Assembly (NCBI GenBank): GCA_964565335.1
Contig: CAZMEN010000006.1
Coordinates: 18,237-82,236, forward strand
DNA from: Litorimonas sp964565335
Lineage (GTDB): Bacteria; Pseudomonadota; Alphaproteobacteria; Caulobacterales; Maricaulaceae
Direction of reading: 5' to 3'
Length of the DNA stretch: 64,000 nucleotides
Each line of letters opens with the position of its first letter. The stretch's first letter is position 1. Below, in pieces: positions 44,639 through 53,403 of the stretch. Made by a program: the position numbers and the translations under genes. A model generated the notes under the pieces. The model was not told where the DNA came from. It searched no databases and saw only the letters and a program-made list of their open reading frames with translations.

Positions 44639-47005
44639 TTACGTTAGATTTACAACTATACTTTTTAGCTCATCACTATTTGCACCGACCATTACTTTAA
44701 TGACGCCAGGCTCCAGAAGGAGTTTCCCATCTGCATCATAAAAGCCAAAGTCTTCTGGCCTGAGGGTGAACTCTACTTTCCGCTCTTCGCCGGGTTCCAA
44801 CCCAATTTTTTGAAATCCACGAAGTAGTTTTATGGGCCGGGCGCGGCTAGCGACTTCATCTCTGATATAGAGTTGGACGACCTCTTGACCGAAACGACTT
44901 CCGGTGTTTTTTACATAGGCTGTTACCTTAATTTCATCATCCACGGAGACTTTTTCGCTTTGAACTTGCGGAGCGCTTACATCAAAGCTTGTGTAAGTCA
45001 GTCCATGTCCAAAAGAGAACAAGGGGGTGGAATTTGACGCCACGTAATTTCGGAAACGCCCTGTGGGTTGCTGGTAATAAAACCCTGGAATTTGCCCGAC
45101 ATTTCGAACCAATGTAACCGGTAGTTTACCGCTAGGATTCACGTCGCCAAAGATTAGCCTTGCGAGGGCATGACCCCCTTCTTCACCGGGATAGAAGGCA
45201 TCGAGTATAGTCGGGCATTCTTTCGCGAGGAATTCCGGGGATAAGGGACGTCCGTGTATTAAGACAGCTACCATGGGCTTACCGGTCTTAGAAAGCGCTT
45301 GGATAAGCTTGTTCTGATCGCCGAATAAATCAATGTCATCTCGATCGCCACGAGAGTCGCCCGCAAAATAGGCTTCTCTGGCAGTATGTTCATTACCGCC
45401 AACCGCTAATATTATTGTATCGGCGGTTTTAGCCATAGCAGCAGCTTCGGTTATCAGTTTACGGTTGTCGTCTTCAGATGCAAACCTAGCGGTGTCATCG
45501 GCATCTGTTTCGATTTCATTATTGCCCTCACCGCCAACCGTGATTTTACTGCCGGGGGCATAGAGCACCTCAATGTCGCGGGCAGATGCATAGTCCCGTA
45601 TACCTTCGAGCAGGCTAACGCCCTGATGAGGTTTCGGAGAATAACCGCCCAGATGCACCGAGGCAGCATTAGGCCCGGTAACCAAGATACGCTGTTTTTT
45701 CTCTGGGTTCAGTGGCAAAACATTGCCTTCATTCTTTAAAAGAACCACAGATTCTTCGGCCATTTCGCGTGCAAGGGCTTTGTGTTCGGTACTGCGGGCG
45801 AGTTGTTGCGCAAGGTCAGGATTGGCCATTGGCATGTCGAATAGCCCGCATTTGAATTTTGCACGCAAGATACGTTCTGCTGCGCGCCGTACAAAGGTCT
45901 CGCTGACCATGCCGTCGCGCACGAGTTGTGGAAGCATCATATAGACACCATTATTTGCAAGCTCGATGTCAACGCCGGCCTTCAGCGCCATAATGGCTGC
46001 TTCGGCTTCTGATCCCGCTACACCGTGCAGACTATAAATCCGGCGTATATCGTCCCAGTCGGAGACAACATATCCATCAAATCCCCAATCCTGACGCAAT
46101 GTGTCATCCAAAAGCTCAATGTCTGCATGGGCGGGAACGCCGTCAATTTCTCCGTGGGAGGCCATGAGGCCGATCGCGCCGGAGTCCTTCACGGCTGTTC
46201 TGAAAGGAGCGAGAGTCACATTTTGAAGTTCAACAGGCCCGATGTGCGAGGGCGCAAAATTACGGCCACCGATACCTTGGCCATAGCCCGCAAAGTGTTT
46301 CACGCTTACGGCCATTTTATCGCTATCTAGGTAATCGGACTTTTCACCTTGTAAGCCGTTAATAATGGCATTTGCGGATGTCGAAATGACATAAGGGTCT
46401 TCGCCCCAAGTTTCCTCAGAGCGTCCCCAGCGCGGGTCTGTGCAGACATCAATATTAGGGGAGAAGCACGCTTGGGACCCCCGTGATCGGGCTTCCGCTG
46501 CTGTGGCGCTGAAAACCTTTTCGACTAATGGTGGATTAAAGGCGCAGGCCATAGCGATAGCTTGCGGAAATTGAGTGGCCCCTGTCGCCAATAAGCCATG
46601 AAGACATTCTTCGAAAATAAAAGCAGGGATACCAAATCTACTGCGCTCCATGACCGCCTCTTGCAGTGCTATGACAGCCAGCGCATTTTCTGCGGGCCCG
46701 GCATCAAGACTGGCGGAATAGACGCCGCCAATTCCAAATTCAAAATAGGGATGTTTCGACTGAAAAGTGTCTGGGTCGGCCATGACGTCAGCGGCACGCG
46801 GGCAGTTTAACTGTGCGGCAGCTTCTTCAAGAGTCATTTGAGAGATAAGGGCTTTTGCACGTTCGGTTGGCGAAAAAGAGGCGTCCCTGAAATCAATTGT
46901 GGACGCGGAGTCCGCCGTCTCGCCCGTTGAGCATGCGGTAGAGGAAAGGGCAGTCGCGCCCGCGCCAACGGCCCCGAGAGTCTTTAAAATATCGCGTCTG
47001 TTCAT
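44639..47005 (-). CDS. GH3-family beta-glycosidase lipoprotein (copy 2)
   Basis: A 788-residue enzyme. The N terminus combines NRRDILKTLG (Tat-like) with a lipobox STAC (Cys25). The GH3 barrel contains VKHFAGYGQ and the nucleophile in GYVVSDWDDI. The second domain has GGNEHTAREAYF (candidate acid/base Glu), and a fibronectin-III-like domain closes the protein (NTGSRFGQEVVQLYIRDEV). Unlike copy 1 it has the canonical SDW at the nucleophile, so the two probably differ in specificity; xylosidase or glucosidase activity are the main options. Its start overlaps the end of the DUF5060-type gene by 4 bp, so the two are coupled. Confidence 0.92.
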   Translation of the reverse strand: MNRRDILKTLGAVGAGATALSSTACSTGETADSASTIDFRDASFSPTERAKALISQMTLEEAAAQLNCPRAADVMADPDTFQSKHPYFEFGIGGVYSASLDAGPAENALAVIALQEAVMERSRFGIPAFIFEECLHGLLATGATQFPQAIAMACAFNPPLVEKVFSATAAEARSRGSQACFSPNIDVCTDPRWGRSEETWGEDPYVISTSANAIINGLQGEKSDYLDSDKMAVSVKHFAGYGQGIGGRNFAPSHIGPVELQNVTLAPFRTAVKDSGAIGLMASHGEIDGVPAHADIELLDDTLRQDWGFDGYVVSDWDDIRRIYSLHGVAGSEAEAAIMALKAGVDIELANNGVYMMLPQLVRDGMVSETFVRRAAERILRAKFKCGLFDMPMANPDLAQQLARSTEHKALAREMAEESVVLLKNEGNVLPLNPEKKQRILVTGPNAASVHLGGYSPKPHQGVSLLEGIRDYASARDIEVLYAPGSKITVGGEGNNEIETDADDTARFASEDDNRKLITEAAAMAKTADTIILAVGGNEHTAREAYFAGDSRGDRDDIDLFGDQNKLIQALSKTGKPMVAVLIHGRPLSPEFLAKECPTILDAFYPGEEGGHALARLIFGDVNPSGKLPVTLVRNVGQIPGFYYQQPTGRFRNYVASNSTPLFSFGHGLTYTSFDVSAPQVQSEKVSVDDEIKVTAYVKNTGSRFGQEVVQLYIRDEVASRARPIKLLRGFQKIGLEPGEERKVEFTLRPEDFGFYDADGKLLLEPGVIKVMVGANSDELKSIVVNLT

Positions 47006-49512
47006 TGTATTGTTTCCCCTTTGCTTGGATTAGAGTTTTCATTCTCTTCCTGTAAGATAGCAGGCATGTGACTGCTGAGCGTCAGGTAGATTGCGTCCAT
47101 GATAAAGCCATCTTCGCGCATTGAAAATTCTAAACGGTGTGCGCCTGCGGAGGGCACATCTATCCATATTCCGCCTATGACCCCGCAATGGTCTTCAATT
47201 GTCCGTTGACGGCTATCCCAAAACCACTGGTTGCGGCCCGGGCAATACTGCATTCGTGCGCCGCTTTCAGGCCAGTCTCCGTTCAAACCAACATGGACAC
47301 TGTTATCTTCGCTGCCTCTACTAAATGTACGGACCCAAACGTACCACCGACCAGCCATAGGGAATTCGACATTATATGATATCACCGCCATTTGGCCGGG
47401 TTTATCTGTAAAGTTTTCTCCGCGGATAAGGCGGTCGTCATGGGTCAGTCGCGTGTCGGGCGTAATGGCAATATAATTTCCTGTCCCCGGCGCTATGCTT
47501 TGCCAATCTGCGGGGCAGTCCTGCTGTCGGCACCATTTTCGTTTACTCGTGAGACGTTGAGCGACGAAATCTTCCGCTTCGACGCGAATGTCATTGTCCG
47601 AAGAACGTGTCACCATAATAGTCCATTGTCCACTACCGCCCGGTGGTGGGTCACCGAGTGAGACTGCTGACGGTCCTTGCCGTCTGCGATTGCGACTAGT
47701 GATAGAGCTCGCGCCGCCCATAACGTAAGGCTTCGACCCAATTTGTAACTCCCCTCCCATGTCCCGGTCATACCAATCAACTACATATTTGCCCTGCATC
47801 CCCGCAAGCCGGAGCTGAACATCCTCGGCACCTGGAACGATAATGTAAAATTCGCCCGGATTAGCAAAGACATAGTCGTCGGTGGCGACGGTCACATCAT
47901 CGTTTGCTCGCATGTCCAAGGCTTTTGCGCCCACATATTTTTGATAGAAATGTAAAGCGTGCTTTCCGCCCCGCCAAAGACTTGCTCGTGTGCGGTGATC
48001 CTGACAGTCTAAATCGCTACACCCCGTTTTATATCCATAATAAGCTTCGACACCACTAGCGCCGGCCGTCAGGGCATTCCAGAGCCCATCGCGCAGGAAT
48101 TTTTCGGCGGGAATGGTAATCTCCCGCTTTGAGGGCAGCAATGCGTCAGGGTAATCAATATCAACTGTTGCGCCGCCATCTGCGCGGCCCGGCTCGTCAT
48201 AAGATAAAACTAAATTTTTGCCTGAAAGTTTGACAGTGTTGGCCCAGCCTACGACGTCGCTCCGAAGGTCTGAGTAGTCATCCTGACGACCCTGCAGGCT
48301 CAACCCGTTTAAATCGGAGTTAGCGCCTAGAAATGGACGATAGCGTTCCTTCTGGTCGGGGTAGCTGTGCAGAACGATAGGGTGATTATAGATATTATAA
48401 GCCGCAATATATTTTTTAATATGACGAATATCGCCGGGATGCTGGACGTTCTCCTCTCCTATGTTCCAACTCAGTGCCAGCATATGCCCGAAACGTGCCA
48501 TCATCTCTCTAATATAGAGCTTTCGCGTCCGTCCAAGCGAACTGTCATCCATAAATAAATTGTTCTCTGTTTCCTGGAGTTTGAAATGCAAATGGATGCC
48601 AAGCGCATCAGCATATAAAAATGTTCGCTTCCATTGTTCCAATTTGGAAACGTCAAACCTGTCTTGAATAACGCCAGACGTCCATTGCTCTTTTGGCTTC
48701 ATAGAAGCATATTCATCCGTATCAACAGCCAAAAGGTGAGGGAAGACATTGCGGTCATCTCCGCCAGTATTCCAGAGTAACATTGAAACAGAATTCGCGC
48801 CTGATTTTGCAAGATATTCGAATGTGCCTAATATGCTTTTTCCTTTTTTATTTTTCCAAAGAAAAGGCTGGCCTGCCGCCGTAAAATCTCTTTGGTGGGT
48901 GTTCCAGTCTTTGCGAAAGCCTTTGTAATTCGGCGTGGCGTCAAAATCAGAATAGGCTAACATGTTTTCTGGAGCATCCGGACCAAATTTGAAAAATAAA
49001 CTATTATCGCCAGAATAACGGTAATATTGCTCACCCGTATAAGAGAGGATACCCCTCGCTGTGATCGGATCATGGGATTGACGGTCAATTGAAAATGTAC
49101 CTTCAAGCCCGTCACCTTCCACAGGAGTCCCAGCGGGATTCCGAATGGCAATATCCATGCCTTTGCGGAACCGTGCGGCCCATTTATAGTTCCCAAGCTC
49201 TGAGGGAATAAAATGAGCGCGCCAAACACTGCCCGATGTGCAGCCTGTATTGGCAGCATCGCCGCAAGCCGCGAAATACCCTGGAACGGCCCACGTTTTA
49301 CTACCCTTTGAAATTATCCAATCAAGACGTACATCTGAAAATGGATTGATCTCGCCGCGCTCATCTAAGTTGGGGCCTTCTATTGTTAACGTCATTCGCT
49401 CAAAGAGGGCGCCCGTACTCTCAATTTCATGAGCCAAGGCTTTGGGGGCCGTTAGCATCAAAAAAATAATGAATAAACCGGCCAATGTTTTCGATTGTAT
49501 ATGGCGCTTCAT
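47002..49512 (-). CDS. Secreted DUF5060-type putative glycoside hydrolase with C-terminal carbohydrate-binding region
   Basis: An 836-residue secreted protein (signal peptide to about KALAH). Residues about 30-140 look like the DUF5060 immunoglobulin-like domain. Residues about 150-560 look like a TIM-barrel hydrolase: HLHFKLQETENN, ALSWNIGEENVQHP (adjacent Glu residues, candidate acid/base), LHSYPDQKERYRPFLG, and NLVLSYDEPGRADGG (Glu, candidate nucleophile). Residues about 640-830 resemble a CBM6- or GH115-C-terminal-like beta-sandwich (IRVEAEDFVAQ, GRWYVWVRTFSRG). I do not recognise a characterised family. Operon coupling to GH3 copy 2 suggests that the two act in sequence on one glycan. 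Confidence 0.78.
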   Translation of the reverse strand: MKRHIQSKTLAGLFIIFLMLTAPKALAHEIESTGALFERMTLTIEGPNLDERGEINPFSDVRLDWIISKGSKTWAVPGYFAACGDAANTGCTSGSVWRAHFIPSELGNYKWAARFRKGMDIAIRNPAGTPVEGDGLEGTFSIDRQSHDPITARGILSYTGEQYYRYSGDNSLFFKFGPDAPENMLAYSDFDATPNYKGFRKDWNTHQRDFTAAGQPFLWKNKKGKSILGTFEYLAKSGANSVSMLLWNTGGDDRNVFPHLLAVDTDEYASMKPKEQWTSGVIQDRFDVSKLEQWKRTFLYADALGIHLHFKLQETENNLFMDDSSLGRTRKLYIREMMARFGHMLALSWNIGEENVQHPGDIRHIKKYIAAYNIYNHPIVLHSYPDQKERYRPFLGANSDLNGLSLQGRQDDYSDLRSDVVGWANTVKLSGKNLVLSYDEPGRADGGATVDIDYPDALLPSKREITIPAEKFLRDGLWNALTAGASGVEAYYGYKTGCSDLDCQDHRTRASLWRGGKHALHFYQKYVGAKALDMRANDDVTVATDDYVFANPGEFYIIVPGAEDVQLRLAGMQGKYVVDWYDRDMGGELQIGSKPYVMGGASSITSRNRRRQGPSAVSLGDPPPGGSGQWTIMVTRSSDNDIRVEAEDFVAQRLTSKRKWCRQQDCPADWQSIAPGTGNYIAITPDTRLTHDDRLIRGENFTDKPGQMAVISYNVEFPMAGRWYVWVRTFSRGSEDNSVHVGLNGDWPESGARMQYCPGRNQWFWDSRQRTIEDHCGVIGGIWIDVPSAGAHRLEFSMREDGFIMDAIYLTLSSHMPAILQEENENSNPSKGETIQ

Positions 49513-49634
49513 TTCACTCTCAATTTTATGAGTATTTTCTTATTTGCTGGGCTGCGTTTCAAACCTGCTACTCACTCGTGCATTCGAGAGGGGTCAACAC
49601 CCACAGTACCCCCAAGGTTCCGCATATCCTAATA

Positions 49635-49667
49635 TGACCATTTATGCAATAAAATGATTGAAAATGA
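49635..49667 (-). promoter_or_regulatory. Phased TCA/GCA operator, site 9
   Basis: Plus-strand TGA 49635, TGC 49645, TGA 49655, TGA 49665, exactly 10 bp apart. It lies in the divergent promoter region between the DUF5060 (start 49512) and BNR copy 2 (start 49780) genes. Confidence 0.65.
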
Positions 49668-49779
49668 CGTATTTGTTACTACTGTTGGTTTGGGAAATTA
49701 AAATTGCGACGACAATTTGGGCTAAGCGTTGATTGCGGCTGCTAAGCGGTAAGTGCCCGAATGCATAAGGAAATTTGGT

Positions 49780-51228
49780 ATGGGTAGAATATGTATAGGT
49801 CTAATAAGCTGCACATTCATATTGTTGTCGGGCTGTTCACCCCGCATATCAAACAGCGTTGTCAGCACACCCTATTTTGCTGAAAATGGATTCGGAGAGG
49901 GCGTTGCAGTTGTGCAGCATCCTGCAGGAGAGCATTTAAACGGGGTCACTTATGTAGCTTATCAAGGCCCCAATGAAGACCCCTATGTGGCTGCCTATGA
50001 CCACCCGACAGAGAGATGGAGTGGGCCATTTAAAGCTGGTACCAGCATCTTAGGAAAAGATCCGACCAAGAAAATCGATAGCCATGGGAAACCCACTATG
50101 ATTATCGACGATGAGGGCTATATCCACATTTTCTATGGAGGGCATGGCGGTGATAAAACTCTCCATGGTGAGAATTCCTTGGGTGGACACCATTCAGGTG
50201 AAAATCGTCATTCCGTTTCACAAATGCCCTTTGATATCACGAGCTGGAAATATCTGAATAATGTGCCCCCTTTTGGCACTTATAATCAGGCCATCAAAAT
50301 GGATAATGGTGATATCTATCTGTTTTACCGCCATGGGGCGCATCGCAGTGATTGGGTTTATCAAAAGTCAGTCGATAACGGACTTACATTTGAAGAACCT
50401 GTCTCATTTCTGAAGTCAAAGCGCCGAAGTGATGATATTGGCAACGATAGCTGGTATGCCTCTGTGTCTAAGGGGGTAAACGACGAAATTGTAATTGGGT
50501 TTGACTATCATTATTGTTGGGACAGAGGTGCGCCGCGCAATGATCGGGGCGGACATTCAACAGAGCGCAAAAATCTGTATTTCGCCAAGTTTAGTACAAA
50601 AGATAAGGTTTGGACGAATGTCATGGGTGAGAGCCTATCAATTCCAATAACTAAAGAGATAGCGGATCAAAAAGCGTTGGCCGTAGACACTGGGGAGATG
50701 TGGACCTTTAATGGTATTACCAAAGTGGATGCAAGCGGGATGCCGCACATTAACGCCTATATTGGCGAAGATATAGGGTGGCAAATTGGCGGGCCTAAAC
50801 ACGCAAGCTACTTTGCTTGGGACGGAAATAGCTGGGTGGGGGATGTTAAAAGTGGTCTGCCTATTGGCCGAGGAGATTTTTTGGTTGACGGTCAAAATAT
50901 TCGATTTCTCCTTAGCGGCGTTGATCTTGAGACAGACAAAACCAAAGTGCGCTGGTGGAATAGTCAAGACTCAGGATTGAGTTTTACGCCGGAAGACATT
51001 CTTTTGGAATTTGGTGATTTTGAAGGAAAGCCGAGTGCCGCGATGGCCGGGCGGCCAAAATCATTAAGTAACCTTGATAGCCCTGGCTCAGCCGCTAGTG
51101 CTTTTATTCGAAATGCCCATCCAGATGCGCGCATTATTATTGCCGAAAAACCTAAAAAATCAGAATGGCGTCGTATGTATTTGGTTGGCGATAAGGGGCC
51201 CATAAACCGATCGCGAAATAAGCCGTAG
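49780..51228 (+). CDS. BNR beta-propeller lipoprotein, candidate ulvan lyase (copy 2)
   Basis: About 482 residues with a lipoprotein signal ending in LLSGC (Cys19). It is closely related to the protein at 12262-13653. The two share GYIHIFYGGHGG-type blades, the HGKPTMIIDDEG repeat, GHHSGENRH and FYRHGAHRSDWVY, and both end in NAHPDARIII followed by the MYLVGD strand. The shared His, Tyr and Arg residues are candidates for lyase catalysis, as in propeller ulvan lyases. Copy 1 appears to be freely secreted and copy 2 anchored, which suggests a division into extracellular and surface-bound activity. I chose the ATG at 49780 (AAGGA upstream) over the GTG at 49753. Confidence 0.75.
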   Translation: MGRICIGLISCTFILLSGCSPRISNSVVSTPYFAENGFGEGVAVVQHPAGEHLNGVTYVAYQGPNEDPYVAAYDHPTERWSGPFKAGTSILGKDPTKKIDSHGKPTMIIDDEGYIHIFYGGHGGDKTLHGENSLGGHHSGENRHSVSQMPFDITSWKYLNNVPPFGTYNQAIKMDNGDIYLFYRHGAHRSDWVYQKSVDNGLTFEEPVSFLKSKRRSDDIGNDSWYASVSKGVNDEIVIGFDYHYCWDRGAPRNDRGGHSTERKNLYFAKFSTKDKVWTNVMGESLSIPITKEIADQKALAVDTGEMWTFNGITKVDASGMPHINAYIGEDIGWQIGGPKHASYFAWDGNSWVGDVKSGLPIGRGDFLVDGQNIRFLLSGVDLETDKTKVRWWNSQDSGLSFTPEDILLEFGDFEGKPSAAMAGRPKSLSNLDSPGSAASAFIRNAHPDARIIIAEKPKKSEWRRMYLVGDKGPINRSRNKP

Positions 51229-51443
51229 CAAAGAACTGCCTTTATTTATGTTTGAAAAATGTCGGTAAAATTTGAAACCTAAATTCACTTTACCTCATTT
51301 CCTGAATAAGCAGGCAGGAAAATTATTGACAGAGACCTGGGTGATATGAAGTGAACTCCTTTTCTGGTTGGTCTTTTAAACTTCTCAGGCAATCTTTGTG
51401 ATGCCAGACTTGTTTCGGGTATCCTCGCCTCGCTGAAGATGGC

Positions 51444-52889
51444 TCACTGTTCAATATTGCTATCGAGATTTGTCAATGTATTGCTCGCAGCAATATCGAC
51501 ATTAGAGGAGGGAATCAAACCTACGATGCCATCATGACTTTCAACTATAATGCCAACAGTTGTCGATGCGTCAGCGCGTTCACCCTCTACGCCGATAATT
51601 TGATTGCCTTCAACCGTCCCATTCGTGGTACCCTCGATAACAATACCTTCGTAGCGTGAGTACCTCACGGGGTTGTTTTGCATTGATACGCGGGCGCCGT
51701 GGTTTCGAATGATATTGTTGGATATTGTCACGTTATTGGCAGATTCGATTTGAATCCCGCGCTGAGTGCCATTCAGAACATTGTTGGTGATCACAACGGG
51801 GTCGACGATCCGTTCAACTGTCTGACTGTTTGTATCACGGAGCGGCTGACTTAGCGACTCCACGGCTAGAGCCCGGACAACGTTGACGAAAACATTTCCT
51901 TCCATGGTAATGTTTTGAGCGCCGCGCTTCGTGGCAATTCCGTCAAACCCTCCATAGAAAAAATTATTCTTCAAGTTATAATTGCCACCTAAAGACGCGT
52001 CATAGGGAGCAGCTGACATGTAAATGCTGGCATCGCGAATGCCTAAAAATGTGGAGTTTTCAATCAAAGCTGAGGCGGTTCCCATCACAAACACACCGCT
52101 ATCACCACCTGCGTTGCGCCATGTGTCGTTTTCACTGTCAATCGCAGCCGACGTCTCTGGATTTGCAAAATAGGCCGTGCGGTTTGCTTGCGTTATCGGC
52201 GCGGCCACGATTGTGATGCCGTTTATGGTTACGTCGCCAACCTTGGCACGAGGGCTGGTGCCCCCCGTTGCGCCGCGGATTGACAGTCCATCAGTTGTGC
52301 CAGCTACAGGCGTGCCGACCGATGTGCCGCCAACAGATCCGCCTTGAGGAACAGTACCTGACAAATGCGCCTTAGTAATATTCAACTCTCCACCGGTCCA
52401 GCTGAAGTCGACAATTGTATCGCCGCCGCAAAAGTCGGTAAAGCTTCCATTTGTTGTGTCAAAATCGATGATATCTGAATTGACATTGGGGCCGGCAACA
52501 AAAATTGCTCCTGTTGCGACGATAGCGAAGTCTTTATTGTGAATGGTGACAGATACTCCATTTGAGTCGTCAATATTATAGGTCCCCATCGGAATAGTCA
52601 GCGTATCACCCTTGGAGGCCGCTTCTTGGAGCGACGTCATGATGGCGGCTGTATCATCTAAGCCGTCGTTCGGTATGGCCTGCCAGCCGGCGGTTCCATC
52701 ACATAGCCCGCCGGTGGCCGCAAATGTTTCAGGAGGAGGAGGAGGGGGGGGCGGCGGTGGCGGAGGTGGAGGGCTTTGAACTGGCGCGGGAACCGGCGCA
52801 CTCGAACTGCTTCCACCGCATGACGCTAAGGCGAAACATACGCTCAAAGTGGCGGCAATGTGAACGTAAGTCTTGATCGAGTATGTCAT
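51444..52889 (-). CDS. Right-handed parallel beta-helix lipoprotein with polyproline linker
   Basis: A 481-residue lipoprotein (signal ending in ALASC, Cys24). A Ser/Pro-rich spacer with a run of about 14 prolines (residues about 39-52) holds the catalytic or binding domain away from the membrane. Residues about 70-475 show the repeats of a right-handed parallel beta-helix (NNVTISNNIIRNHG, QNITMEGNVFVNV, SALIENSTFLGIRD), as in pectate-lyase and NosD-like proteins. It begins with DDTAAIMTSLQEAASKGDTLTIP, typical of surface glycan-active helices. Polysaccharide lyase, epimerase or hydrolase activity are all possible; no catalytic set is obvious to me. A phased operator lies 86 bp upstream. Confidence 0.8.
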   Translation of the reverse strand: MTYSIKTYVHIAATLSVCFALASCGGSSSSAPVPAPVQSPPPPPPPPPPPPPPETFAATGGLCDGTAGWQAIPNDGLDDTAAIMTSLQEAASKGDTLTIPMGTYNIDDSNGVSVTIHNKDFAIVATGAIFVAGPNVNSDIIDFDTTNGSFTDFCGGDTIVDFSWTGGELNITKAHLSGTVPQGGSVGGTSVGTPVAGTTDGLSIRGATGGTSPRAKVGDVTINGITIVAAPITQANRTAYFANPETSAAIDSENDTWRNAGGDSGVFVMGTASALIENSTFLGIRDASIYMSAAPYDASLGGNYNLKNNFFYGGFDGIATKRGAQNITMEGNVFVNVVRALAVESLSQPLRDTNSQTVERIVDPVVITNNVLNGTQRGIQIESANNVTISNNIIRNHGARVSMQNNPVRYSRYEGIVIEGTTNGTVEGNQIIGVEGERADASTTVGIIVESHDGIVGLIPSSNVDIAASNTLTNLDSNIEQ

Positions 52890-52975
52890 TAAACTCTCCC
52901 AGCGAATTTTTTAAGCAAATTAAATTTGGGTTTACCTTGCAAAAAAACTATAATGAGGCTCTCGTAAAGTTTTCA

Positions 52976-53018
52976 TCATTATAATGCAATAATAATCAAT
53001 AATAATCATTTTGGCGCA
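52976..53018 (+). promoter_or_regulatory. Phased TCA/GCA operator, site 10
   Basis: Five triplets exactly 10 bp apart: TCA 52976, GCA 52986, TCA 52996, TCA 53006, GCA 53016. It is 86 bp upstream of the beta-helix gene start and overlaps the 3' end of the small lipoprotein gene. Confidence 0.65.
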
Positions 53019-53301
53019 TGGATTGAATGGGCGATCTATACTTGCGAGTGTTGCAAAAAAAATTAAAGATTGGGCCGAATTTATAATCATATTGATCTTC
53101 AGAGTTGTCTTTTGGTTGGAATGCCTCTTGGACACAATCAATTCTTTTTCCGTCGAAAAACAAAGCGGCGTCCGTTATTTTCACTTCTTTTTCCAGATTA
53201 ATCAGCGGCTCTTTATGGGTTGATGAGTGGTTATTGGCTGCACATGCCACAAGTAAGAGCATAGTCGTGCAAAATCCGAAAAACTGTTTAAAATTTCCCA
53301 T
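52996..53301 (-). CDS. Small lipoprotein, function unknown
   Basis: A 101-residue product with a convincing lipoprotein signal (hydrophobic core MLLLVAC, Cys20), followed by a short Asn/Ser/His tether and a hydrophilic domain containing two further Cys residues (DCVQEAF and FFCNTR). I recognise no family. It sits between the beta-helix gene (downstream, same strand, 106 bp away) and GH106 copy 2, and its 3' end overlaps a phased operator. The signal peptide argues that it is real, but codon evidence is limited by its length. Confidence 0.5.
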   Translation of the reverse strand: MGNFKQFFGFCTTMLLLVACAANNHSSTHKEPLINLEKEVKITDAALFFDGKRIDCVQEAFQPKDNSEDQYDYKFGPIFNFFCNTRKYRSPIQSMRQNDYY

Positions 53302-53403
53302 AATTAGATATTTTCCTTATTCCTATTTTAACCACTAAAACCACCTCTGGGTTTCACGCCTTGGCTTTTCATTAAAAAAGGTGACTATGAATACCTGAAG
53401 GCT

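Noticed and set aside
52739..52773. GGA/GGC-rich run as a simple-sequence repeat
   Set aside because: It encodes the polyproline linker of the beta-helix lipoprotein and is explained by coding.
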